Assembly: GCA_034440635.1 (NCBI GenBank)
Contig: JAOTON010001681.1
Location: 221,001 to 285,000, forward strand
Direction: 5' to 3'
Source of the DNA: Lepas anatifera
Lineage: Eukaryota; Arthropoda; Thecostraca; Lepadidae
Length of the DNA stretch: 64,000 bases
Positions within the stretch are counted from its first letter, which is position 1; every line of letters starts with the position of its first letter. The notes beneath the pieces were generated by a model, which was given only the letters and a program-made list of their open reading frames with translations, made no database searches and was not told the DNA's origin. Of the stretch, positions 32,979 to 42,641 are shown in pieces. Position numbers and translations under genes: made by a program.

Positions 32979-33083
32979 GACAGTGACGTTCACGTCACGA
33001 GGGAGGATCAGGGAAAAATCAATAAGTTCGCGCGCCTCAACGCAAACTTGCAGGACCTTCAGGAGGAAATCAAGAGCAAAGAG
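32979..33083 (+). CDS. PFDN4: Prefoldin subunit 4, second coding exon
   Basis: The 35 codons begin DSDVHVTREDQGKINKFARL and end LQEEIKSKE. They match the N-terminal helix of prefoldin subunit 4, where EDQ-KINKFAR and L-EEI are conserved. Prefoldin is the cytosolic hexameric co-chaperone that hands actin and tubulin to the CCT chaperonin; subunit 4 is a beta-type subunit with two coiled-coil helices. The exon is bounded by TTCTGCAG and by the donor GTAAGA, both phase 0. The start codon must be in an upstream exon that was not found. Read through to exon 3, the residue count between EEI and NLEDA is exactly that of the human protein, which supports both junctions. Confidence 0.92.
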
Positions 33084-33545
33084 GTAAGACCCGTCACCAT
33101 GCCCCGATGTGAGAGCATTCGCCGAACGTCTTATTTAGGATTGCGCTCCGTCGAAGTCCGAGCTCTGCCTATGTAGTGTTAACTGATTTCACCAAATGTC
33201 AACCAAGGGCGCCTGATGTTTTAGCTGTTGTGCTTTTCTTTTGGAGGGAGAGGGAGCTGTTTCATTAGTTTTGTTCCCCTGGAGCTTTATTTCAGTAAAA
33301 GATGACTGGATAGAAGAGCTGGCCTGGTTGAGTTGGGGCAGTTGGCAGGGCTGTGTTGCTGAGCAGTATAGAACTGTGTGGGGCTCGGCCTTGCTTCTCA
33401 CGGCCGGTGCACAGCTCTGTTCCGGGGAGCTGGGGTCGTTGTAAAACTAGTATTTGTGTTCAGAATGTAACTCATCTAGGAACTAACTGGTCTAAAACCG
33501 ATGATTCTGTCCTTTCTGAGACCGATGTAGCAGCGAGCACCAGAA

Positions 33546-33670
33546 GTCTGACCAGTGGCGGATCCAGGATTTCGGTAAAGTCTGACCGTGCGGATCGGAT
33601 TTGGTAAGTCTGACCATGGCGATCAGATTTCGTAAAGTCTGACCAGTGGCGGATCCAGGATTTCGGTAAA
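33546..33670 (+). repeat. Tandemised MITE-end units in PFDN4 intron 2
   Basis: Four imperfect units of about 29-34 bp, each starting TCTGACC and ending TTTCGGTAAAG or a variant. The first and last include AGTGGCGGATCCAGGATTTC, the end motif of the MITE family at 17272 and 57655. A MITE terminus seems to have been duplicated in tandem. Confidence 0.7.
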
Positions 33671-34279
33671 GGGGGAGGAGAAGCCTTGCGGGTGGCCAAT
33701 CTACCATTTGGAGACAGTCTTCGTGATCATGATGGGCGCCTTTGCGAGCATAATATTGTCTGCTTGCAATGATGTTCAAAACTTTTCGACTAAAAAACTC
33801 GCAAGGGAAAGACACTGGGTTTCTCGAAGTGTCTGTGTTCAAACAAATACCAATGGAACAGGGCGCCTCCACCCGCACGACTTTCTGAAGTGGACTTCGC
33901 GCAGTGATGGCCTTTGACTGTTTGTGGGACCAAATCATGTCCCCAATTTACCCTGTATGCGCTGTAGTGATAGTGATAAATGCATAATATTCTAAATGAG
34001 GGCGATTTTTGGGGAACTACACATTTGAACACAACTTTGCTTTAATGCCACGGCCAAAAAAAACACGACAGCAAGGTAAGTAAATAAGTGTCGTTGTAAG
34101 TAAATAGGTAAGTAGGTAAGTAAATAGTAGATAAGTGCGGCGATCCGGATGTCCTAGCATCCTGCTCTGCTACATCGCTAGTCTACGCGCTGCCTTGCGG
34201 ATGCATCGCCGTGTTTGATCCCGTTGATGCCTTTGGGCGAAGCTACCCATTTGAGTGCACTGAACGCGTCGCTCGCTGG

Positions 34280-34840
34280 CGATGCTGTATGCCGAGTGTC
34301 GCCGCCCTGCTGTCCGGCCGGTCCGCCGGGCCGCGTGTGCTCCCTCGTCTCGCTGTATGCCGAGTGTCGCCGCCCTGCCGTCCGCCGGGCCGCGTGTGCT
34401 CCCTCGTCTCGCTGTATGCCGAGTGTCGCCGCCCTGCTGTCTGGCCGGTCCGCCGGGCCGCGTGTGCTCCCTCGTCTCGCTGTATGCCGAGTGTCGCCGC
34501 CCTGCCGTCCGCCGGGCCGCGTGTGCTCCCTCGTCTCGCTGTATGCCGAGTGTCGCCGCCCTGCTGTCCGGCCGGGCCGCGTGTGCTCCTTTTCTCGCTG
34601 TATGCCGAGTGTCGCCGCCCTGCGTCCGCGTGTGCTCCCTCGTCTGCTGTATGCGAGTGTGCCGCCCTGCGGTCCGCCGGGCCGCGTGTGCTCCCTCGTC
34701 TCGCTGTATGCCGAGTGTCGCCGCCCTGCCGTCCGCCGGGCCGCGTGTGCTCCCTCGTCTCGCTGTATGCCGAGTGTCGCCGCCCTGCGGTCCGGCCGGG
34801 CTGCCGGGCCGCGTGTGCTCCCTCGTCTCGCTGGTGAGAA
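34280..34840. repeat. GC-rich minisatellite, ~50-65 bp units, PFDN4 intron 2
   Basis: About ten units composed of GTATGCCGAGTGTCGCCGCC, CTG with a variable GTCCGGCCGG segment, and CCGCGTGTGCTCCCTCGTCT. The unit length varies because the GTCCGGCCG block is present once, twice or not at all. It is GC-rich and non-coding. Open frames on both strands are repeat artefacts. Confidence 0.9.
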
Positions 34841-35099
34841 TAACGTCAGTAATAGTCAAATGCCTCGTCTTCGTCATTCAACAAAGGGCAAAAAACAAAG
34901 TGATCAGAGTCTTAAAACAGCATCCACCAAGCAGTTATCAGTAGAGTCGGAATATTACTGAAACGAATATAGAGGATATTAGTCTATGTACTCAAACCCT
35001 GCCTCACAAGAGACATTATTTATACCAGCCCGCTATATTGCACTGCAGCGTGTTCTTGTTGCAGTAGACAACACAACCACATATCGGGCGGGCATGAGT

Positions 35100-35700
35100 G
35101 CTCCCTGGGGGATCCTGAGAGATAACTGACCAAAATATGGCACAGATCGATACCTAAAGCATCCACTGAACGAACTCCAGGCAACTTTTACCACTAAAAG
35201 CTGAGGGGGGTCCATGTTGGAATGGGGTGCCCAAGGGCGGAAAAATGACGACCAATCGTGAGATACGGGCGCCCAACCAAAAATTCTGAGGTGAGGCACC
35301 CCAGGACTGCAAAAGAGCAGACAGTGGTGGAGAAGGGGTGCGCAACCATACACTAGAGGGCGGTTAAAAGTAGATGAAATTGATCCATGGTGCAGTGGGC
35401 CGCTCTAGCGCTGAAAAGGGCGGTCAGTCATGAAATAGGGGCGCCCAACCATGAAGAAGAAAGCGGCTGGATATGAATTAGTGCGGTCAACATTGAAGCG
35501 GACCGCCCTAAGGCTGCAAAAGAGCGGCCAGTGGTAGAAAAGGGGCGAACAACCATGCGGAAGATGGCGGCCAAAAGTGGGCGAAGGCGTTCCATGTTGC
35601 GGTTGGGTGCCTTAGGGCAGAGGAGGAGTGACCACGCGTGAAGTACCACAACCTCGAAGGAGAGGGCAGCCGAAATCGAAGGAGTCGGACCACGGTGAAT
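35100..35700. repeat. Degenerate tandem repeat of ~200-bp units, PFDN4 intron 2
   Basis: Blocks such as CTGCAAAAGAGC(A/G)G followed by GGGGTGCGCAACCAT or GGGGCGAACAACCAT recur about 208 bp apart (35303 and 35511). TCCATGTTG or TCCATGGTG blocks recur near 35212, 35382 and 35590. Similarity is low, so the array is old. Confidence 0.55.
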
Positions 35701-36418
35701 GAAGCGGTGTGCTTTATGGTGTGCCGGTGGCACCTGATGTAAAATCAGGGGCTGCTCACTGTGTGACAGGCCAGCTTCAAATGACCTTTTCTTTGCGTTT
35801 GAATCTGGCATTCACTGTTGTTACCCAAGCTGTGGCTAAATTCGGGCACTGAAGGCGCTTGAAATTGGCAAAAGGCGGCCTCTGGGTAATAAGGGAGCGA
35901 ACGCCCCCGTTGCGCCCTCCCCTTGGATTCGTCTCTGAGAGTGACAAAGTCGCCGAATCGATGGAATTCCCGGATTAAAAAGGACCCCCCGCTGCACCCC
36001 TGGTTCCAGTCCTTACGGGCACTGACTTCCCCATTTCGCGACACCTGTAGCTCAGCCGTCTGTGCCGGACTGTCCACATTAGTTCACTTTTCTCTCAGGT
36101 CGATGCACGAGTCTCCAGCTTCCCGCTCTTAAATCTATCCGAAAACTATGAATGGTGGGCTCGGTGTCTGGCCAGCAGTTAAAGACGTGTAAATCGAGCT
36201 ACCGTGCGGGTAACGTAGCGCTATTTTTCTCTCATCTTCTCAAAGTGGTAGTGCAACGGTCGGCTGTTCCGTCCAGAGAGAGTACTCACCCGACAGAGTT
36301 GCTGAAACCCAAAGTTTCGCTCAGAAACGCCAATTGTCTACTTTTGTTGACTCACGATTTCCAAGTATTTTTGGCCTGGTCTTCGAACTACAAGCTCATT
36401 TTTCGACTCTGCTGTGCG

Positions 36419-37022
36419 CCGGCGCAGCTGGTTCAGAGCTGGGCCGCAGTTGTCAGGACTGGCCCCGGCGCAGCTGGTTCAGAGCTGGGCCGTAGTTGTC
36501 AGGACTGACGCCGGCGCAGCTGGTTCAGAGCTGGGCTGCAGTTGTCAGGACTGGCCCCGGCGCAGCTGGTTCAGAGCTGGGCCGTAGTTGTCAGGACTGG
36601 CGCTGGTGCAGGCTAGTTCAGAGCTGGGCCGTAGTTGTCAGGACTGACCCGGCGCAGCTGGTTCAGAGCTGGGCCGCAGTTGTCAGGACTGGCGCCGGCG
36701 CAGCTGGTTCAGAGCTGGGCCGCAGTTGTCAGGACTGGCCCCGGCGCAGCTGGTTCAGAGCTGGGCCGCAGTTGTCAGGACTGGCCCCGGCGCAGCTGGT
36801 TCAGAGCTGGGCCGTAGTTGTCAGGACTGGCGCTGGTGCAGGCTAGTTCAGAGCTGGGCCGTAGTTGTCAGGACTGACCCGGCGCAGCTGGTTCAGAGCT
36901 GGGCCGCAGTTGTCAGGACTGGCGCCGGCGCAGCTGGTTCAGAGCTGGGCCGCAGTTGTCAGGACTGGCCCCGGCGCAGCTGGTTCAGAGCTGGGCCGCA
37001 GTTGTCAGGACTGGCGCCGGCA
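36419..37022. repeat. 46-bp minisatellite with 230-bp higher-order repeat, PFDN4 intron 2
   Basis: About 13 units of CCGGCGCAGCTGGTTCAGAG, CTGGGCCGCAGTTGTCAGGA, CTGGCC. A variant unit with CGCTGGTGCAGGCTAGTTCA occurs at 36601 and again at 36831, exactly five units apart, so blocks of five units have been duplicated. Confidence 0.92.
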
Positions 37023-37094
37023 GCGCGACACCCGACATATTCGTGAACGTCACTGTCGATCTGTATGTATTGAGTAGCCAGCCGTACCCTGCAC

Positions 37095-37540
37095 CACGTG
37101 GCATGTGAGCTGGTGGCCCTGGCGGCCGGGTGTGGATGTGACCTGTGAGCTGGTGGCCCTGGCGGCCGGGTGTGGATGTGACCTGTGAGCTGGTGGCCCT
37201 GGCGGCCGGGTGTGGATGTGACATGTGAGCTGGTGGCCCTGGCGGCCGGGTGTGGATGTGACCTGTGAGCTGGTGGCCCTGGCGGCCGGGTGTGGATGTG
37301 ACCTGTGAGCTGGTGGCCCTGGCGGCCGGGTGTGGATGTGGCATGTGAGCTGGTGGCCCTGGCGGCCGGGTGTGGATGTGGCATGTGAGCTGGTGGCCCT
37401 GGCGGCCGGGTGTGGATGTGGCATGTGAGCTGGTGGCCCTGGCGGCCGGGTGTGGATGTGACCTGTGAGCTGGTGGCCCTGGCGGCCGGGTGTGGATGTG
37501 GCATGTGAGCTGGTGGCCCTGGCGGCCGGGTGTGGCACCG
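37095..37540. repeat. 40-bp minisatellite immediately before PFDN4 exon 3
   Basis: About 11 units of GTGAGCTGGTGGCCCTGGCG, GCCGGGTGTGGATGTGACCT, almost identical; only the ACCT/ACAT/GCAT junction varies. The array ends about 27 bp before the exon 3 acceptor. The GTGAGC in each unit also looks like a splice donor. Confidence 0.93.
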
Positions 37541-37566
37541 CCTAACTCAGCTGATGTGCTCGACAG

Positions 37567-37686
37567 AGCGGCATGAAAAACCTGGAAGATGCGTCCGACG
37601 AGCTTCTAATGGTGGATGATGAGCAGGAGCCCATCCCCTTCCTGGTGGCCGACGTCTTCTTCCACGCGCCCCTGGAGGACACGAAG
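37567..37686 (+). CDS. PFDN4: Prefoldin subunit 4, third coding exon
   Basis: The 40 codons begin SGMKNLEDASDELLMVDDEQ and end FFHAPLEDTK. They correspond to the helix-end and beta-hairpin region of prefoldin 4; NLEDA-DE-ML and the I-DVF strand are conserved across animals. The acceptor is GCTCGACAG and the donor is GTGAGA, both phase 0. The exon is only 120 bp in an intron landscape of thousands, with two minisatellites close upstream and one close downstream. Confidence 0.92.
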
Positions 37687-38332
37687 GTGAGAGGACAAAG
37701 ACAGGGGCGTCGCCGCTGGCTGGGCACAACCGACTCCGGCCTGGTGAAGCCCGGACCCATTACCTGTTATTGAGAGTACCAGTCAGGTAGCTCCTTAACA
37801 CTAAACTACCACTAACGTAGGTTTGCAGTGGTCAGTTGGGGCAAAACCGAAAGAACCTCGGTGGAGTCCCGAAACTTTGAAGGGGACACGACTTTCCCTG
37901 CCCCGTCTATTTTCGGCGCCCAGGCACAAACTCTAGTGGGGTCTTAGTGACAATGCCCAGTTTTGGTTGAGTATCTGATAACTTCTGCCCTACTTTGAGC
38001 CGTTGGTTACATGCGCTTCAGACGAGCGGCTGGTGTGCAGACAGTGGCGTATGATTGGCTGGTTTGTCCGGCGGCTGATGTGCGCGCTGTTGACTTTGTT
38101 TGACCGACAGGCTCCTTATTGCTGGGTCGAACTTTGCTTTTGGACTGTCGTGCATACTGTCTCCGGACGTGTGCGCGTTTCGTTGCTACATATCATGCCA
38201 GAGGTGACGCCACGGCTCTGCGTCAGGTGGGGGGGGGAGGGGCAAAGTTCCTCAGCTCAGGATAACATGCCATGGAAGGAACCATCGCTGCAACACATGT
38301 CAGGCTGCTCGAATGCCTCACGCTGTCGGCGG
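37687..38332. other. Start of PFDN4 intron 3, nothing recognised
   Basis: Mixed intronic sequence after the donor; short open frames only. A run of G at about 38230-38238. Confidence 0.45.
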
Positions 38333-38680
38333 CCTGTCCGGGACAGGACCCTGCAGTTCTGCTCCCCGGGCAGCTGCTGTGCTCGCCGCTCGTCTGCTGG
38401 AGTGGTGGGGCGGGAGGAGCCTGTCCGGGACAGTATCCTGCAGTCCTGCTCCCCGGGCAGCTGCTGTGCTCGCCGCTCGTCTGCTGGAGTGGTGGGGCGG
38501 GAGGAGCCTGTCCGGGACAGTATCCTGCAGTCCTGCTCCCCGGGCAGCTGCTGTGCTCGCCGCTCGTCTGCTGGAGTGGTGGGGCGGGAGGAGCCTGTCC
38601 GGGACAGTATCCTGCAGTCCTGCTCCCCGGGCAGCTGCTGTGCTCGCCGCTCGCCTGTCGGCGTCACTGGGCGGCCGTAG
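38333..38680. repeat. 87-bp minisatellite in PFDN4 intron 3
   Basis: Four nearly identical units starting CCTGTCCGGGACAG at 38333, 38420, 38507 and 38594; the inverse motif TCCCGG/CCGGGA and a PstI-like CTGCAG lie within each. The 29-codon period explains the open frames on both strands. Confidence 0.92.
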
Positions 38681-40789
38681 TCTGCAGGGACTGCGCCTGC
38701 CCCTGGCGGCGGCACCGAGTGTGGCCACTCCGGTGCGCTGTTGGAGTATCCGGGGACGAGGGTGGACTCGTGGGCCGGTTCGGTTTATGGATGTGACGGT
38801 TATATGGTGCGTTATAGGATTGTATTTGCCCCTGTAGTGTTTTGCCTCGCAACGGCACCCAACGTCTGTCTTTGCTGTTGCTGTTTTTGTTTTCTTTTGT
38901 AGCCATGACATGTATTCGCACATACACATACAAGTATGTTTAAAAAGACGCGACAGAAGATTAAAACGTCCGCATTCAAGTCTGCCAGCAGGCGCCACAC
39001 AATACATCTGAGATCATTTATGAGCACAGGCCGAGTAAAAGAAAAGCCTCAGAAGAGTGACAATGGGAGAGAGACGGGAAGAAGGTAAAGGAAGTGTCGA
39101 GAGAGATGTGGTACCGATGAGACTGTGAGACGGCGAGAGAGACGCGATACCGTGTCAGGCTGCGAGACCAGAGAAAACCAGCTCGGGCGGCGAAGCGAGC
39201 AACGCGGCGGCGACGGGTCCGCAGCGGCGGGGGGGGCGGGCTGGCGGGCGGGCGGGCGGGCGGGCGAGCTCGCCGGGAACCCACGGGGCTCGCGTTCACG
39301 CAAAGCAACGGATTTAAAATTCCGACGCGACCGACCCGTGGGGACGCGGGAGCAGGCCGATAGCGGCGCGGTGGACGCTGTTCGAGTTCCGGGACCGGAA
39401 GAATGGGGAGAACAAGAATAATCAGACTTCAGACATACTGGAACATACCAATATCGATCAGCACACGGGTTACGGCTGAGCTGCATTGAGAACAATCAGT
39501 ACAACAGGGTAAGACATGTTCTATTTTTACCCAATGAGAAGCTGCACAGACGGCGAAAAGAGAGGGCAGAGAATATAACAGATATTTTCGTTACAGCGCC
39601 ATCTTGTATGGACAACAGTATTATCATGTCAGAGTGTTGTATGAACATCAGTGTTGGTGACAAACATTAGGTCTCAGACGGTACGCTGATTTTGCGCGCT
39701 TAAATAAACGGCCAGGAATTCGCTGAGGCCTATTAGCTATGACTCCAGGTTAACACATTGACAACCAGCGACACCTATACTCCAACAGCCATTCGCAGTC
39801 GCGGGTGGCGCCACCAAAGGCCGCAACTAGCGCCACCACGACCAGGCCGAGACAGTTGCCCCCTCCGCCGCTGATTTCAGATAGTGAGTAGCATCACAGA
39901 CAGGCAGCCCCGTACTGGCGCAGACGTCATGACAATGACGTGACTGGATCAAGCGTCAGTGAAGAGCATGCATATGGACAATACAGATCCTAGAAAAAAC
40001 CATCGGTGAACGCAAGTTTTGAGCGACAACAAATTTTGTACACAGTCGAGCTGTTCCTCAGGGGCGATCGGGTCATAGGGAGGGTCATGTCGTCCCTATT
40101 CCACCTCCTATGCATCTACACATTGCTCAGAGCGGGTGCTCCACAAGATTTTAGCATCGGCCTACGATTGATATCTATCGCAGAAAATTATCGCACGTGA
40201 CGAAAATGTTGCTCAGTGTTAATATCTCCAACCACAACGTCCGTTGACCGGTGATAGCATAGTCGCCGTTTTTATACATTTAGTCAGATAGCAACTAATC
40301 CGATCAGGCAGCGGATGGCCAGTTCTTTCGCTGAATACACGTGTCACGGTCTCAATGACGTCTCCCCCGCCCTACAATGTCCCTCAGTTATCCAATCTTT
40401 ACTGAATCAGATTGTAAATTTAATGGGCACTGAGCTTCAATGTACTTGGATATTCTGAATACCTGAATTTTAGGATTGCTTGAATTTGCATTCTTGTTCA
40501 ACATACGCAAAACTTAAAATGTAAGGCTTTCCATATTTCTTCCATTTGCTTGAAGCCGTACACCGATTTATTTATCGCTCAAAGCCTGTCAATTTGTCCG
40601 GGACTTGTCAAGAGGTGTGCGAACACCTGTAACGGAGAACAATGAATCAAACGCAGGCATAAACGGCTAGGACTGGCGGAGGCGCTTCCTCAGTAACTTG
40701 CTGTACTGCTGGAACGACGGGCCATGGTAGTGGCTGGTTGTTCTATCGACCTGCTCGCTGATGCTCACCGTTCCTTTAATACGCGCACT
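38681..40789. other. Intronic stretch with a CpG-rich patch
   Basis: 39125-39420 is CpG-rich with (GGGC)n-type runs at 39238-39265, recalling the island at 9840-10312. No promoter, exon or element could be defined. The rest is unremarkable intronic sequence. Confidence 0.4.
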
Positions 40790-41400
40790 GGAGGACGTTC
40801 TTGAGTGCCCCCACCTATTTTTCCGAGGTGGCCGGAGAACCGTTCGCAGCCGGAGAACGCTACTTGGCTAAATTTGGCAGAAGTCATGATGTGTTAAATA
40901 ATTTGAAGTCCATAATTTTTTCACTCGTACGCTTTCAAGGTCGGATCCATATTTTGAGACCGTCGCAATCGTGCGAGGGCGCTAGTTCACTTGCGCTGTA
41001 GACCGAGTGGTGAGGCAATAACGTCACATAATCTGAATTATATGTCCAGGTCACCCACATGAAGGTCAAGGCCAGAGGTCACAGGTCAAGGTTCTTGACA
41101 CCGGTGCTCCGGTCAGATTACATAATTAAGTATGACGTTATGCAATTGCTTCATAGTAAAGGCTGCTCGACGTGAAGGTCAAGGTCACAGTCCAATGTAA
41201 AAAGTCTTTTCAAGGTCAAACCTTCGCTTCCCGCCCAAAGGCTGCTATAGTGATATTTATTTTTTATATTGAAGATTATTGGGAATATTTCATATTATTA
41301 TGTCATATGGATTTTAGTTTTTTTGTATAATCACGGCATTTCTCCATAGGCCTCCAGTTCGGCCCAGATTTAACCTTTACGATTTCGTTGGACCTTGAAG
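40790..41400 (+). repeat. AGGTCA-rich dispersed repeat G, copy 2
   Basis: Co-linear with 17890-18500 in the same orientation. It contains clustered extended half-sites such as GAAGGTCAAGGCC, TCACAGGTCAAGG and GAAGGTCAAGGTCACAG. No terminal repeats could be defined. Confidence 0.55.
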
Positions 41401-41424
41401 ATGAAACTTTTGCCACGGATTCCA

Positions 41425-41662
41425 CCAGGGGTATATTTGTATCTGGAAGAACAATGCAAACATGGCAAGTGTGAATCATTAAGTTGCATCAGCCATCTGA
41501 CTCGCACAAGTCATTGCCTCCAATGAAGGCGTCGTCGGGTGTCACCGATCGTGCTTCCCGCTCTACAAATTCGCACGACTTTGACGAACATCACATCACA
41601 ACACATCACACTATTGAACAGCACTTGGGCGTGCATCACCTACTATCTGCATCTAAAGAGGA
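41425..41662 (+). repeat. Dispersed repeat H, copy 2 (inverse of 21265-21565)
   Basis: Reverse complement of 21265-21565 with only scattered differences; homology stops near CATCTAAAGAG at 41660. The two copies are 20 kb apart in opposite orientation, so a mobile element or an inverted segmental copy is implied. Confidence 0.75.
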
Positions 41663-42637
41663 AGATGAAATATCTTGTTTGAATTAAAAATGTCTGAAAA
41701 CCCTGAAAAGAAACTGCGCTAGTGAACCAGGGGTGTAACTTTGTGAAAATGTTTAGGGGTGCTTTTTCCTAGCCGACCCATACATTTTTACGAGCAGTGT
41801 TAAAGATGAAACACGTTAAAAGGGGTAAAAACCTTACAATTTTGTGGAAACATCACTAATTACTTCTTTCTTGCTTTATTTGCACTCCACACTGTTCCCT
41901 CTCGGGCCAAAAAATATGTTGGTCTCCTGGTTTGAGCGTTTGGGGGAGCATGGCCCTAATGCCCCCTCCCCCTGGATCCGCCAGGGACTAGACATACGCC
42001 CAAAAAACCGTGGTAGCGGCCACAACCCTAACTTTCGGACTATGGGGACAGTGTCCATCATTTTCCAGCCGTTCCTGTATCTTGTTTTTAACAACAAATC
42101 AAGCGATAAGCCGAGTCACCTTTGGCCCCACCAACGTCGACGACCCTTTCCCACAACTTCAAAATAGGTCCTGCGCCTATGCTTTAAGCTTCCTGCTCAT
42201 CAAAGGTCACAGCTCGGAAAGCTGCAAACGCTTTGAAACCAGTAGTTTTTGGTGCTTTTTTACTAGCGCGCAGACAAACGGCTACCTGTTAAGTGCTATT
42301 GTTTGCATTTTACCGCCATTAAACGCTTATCTATGGTGTTACATTGTGGTTGGACTAACAAAGCTTTGAACTCTTATTTAATAAAGGGAGCTTCAAGTGC
42401 CGACGTGATTTGTGATAGACGAGCCGTAAGAGCCTTACGTTGTATGATAAGCGAGATGTAAAGTTAAAACAGTGATTTTAGGTAACTTTAAATATCATGT
42501 AGGGGCTCACATGAAGCTCTTGTTGGCAGGGTTGAGAACGCATGGCCGGATGTGCCCCCCATCCCCATTCTGGAAAACGATCCGACGCGCCTGGTTTAAG
42601 GAGACTGGTTCCTTAATAGCCCGTTGTTGACTGTTCT
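41663..42637. other. Intronic stretch with MITE-like remnant
   Basis: CCCCTGGATCCGCCAG at 41971-41986 resembles the right end of the CAGTGGCGGATCCAG MITEs, but a left end could not be placed. Otherwise nothing recognised. Confidence 0.4.
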
Positions 42638-42641
42638 TTAA

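Noticed and set aside
34170..34961. Long Cys/Arg/Pro-rich open frames on both strands
   Set aside because: Arise from the GC-rich minisatellite; no conserved motif and open on both strands.
36959..37538. Pro/His/Thr-rich repeat protein on the minus strand
   Set aside because: Product of the 40-bp minisatellite on the non-transcribed strand of PFDN4.
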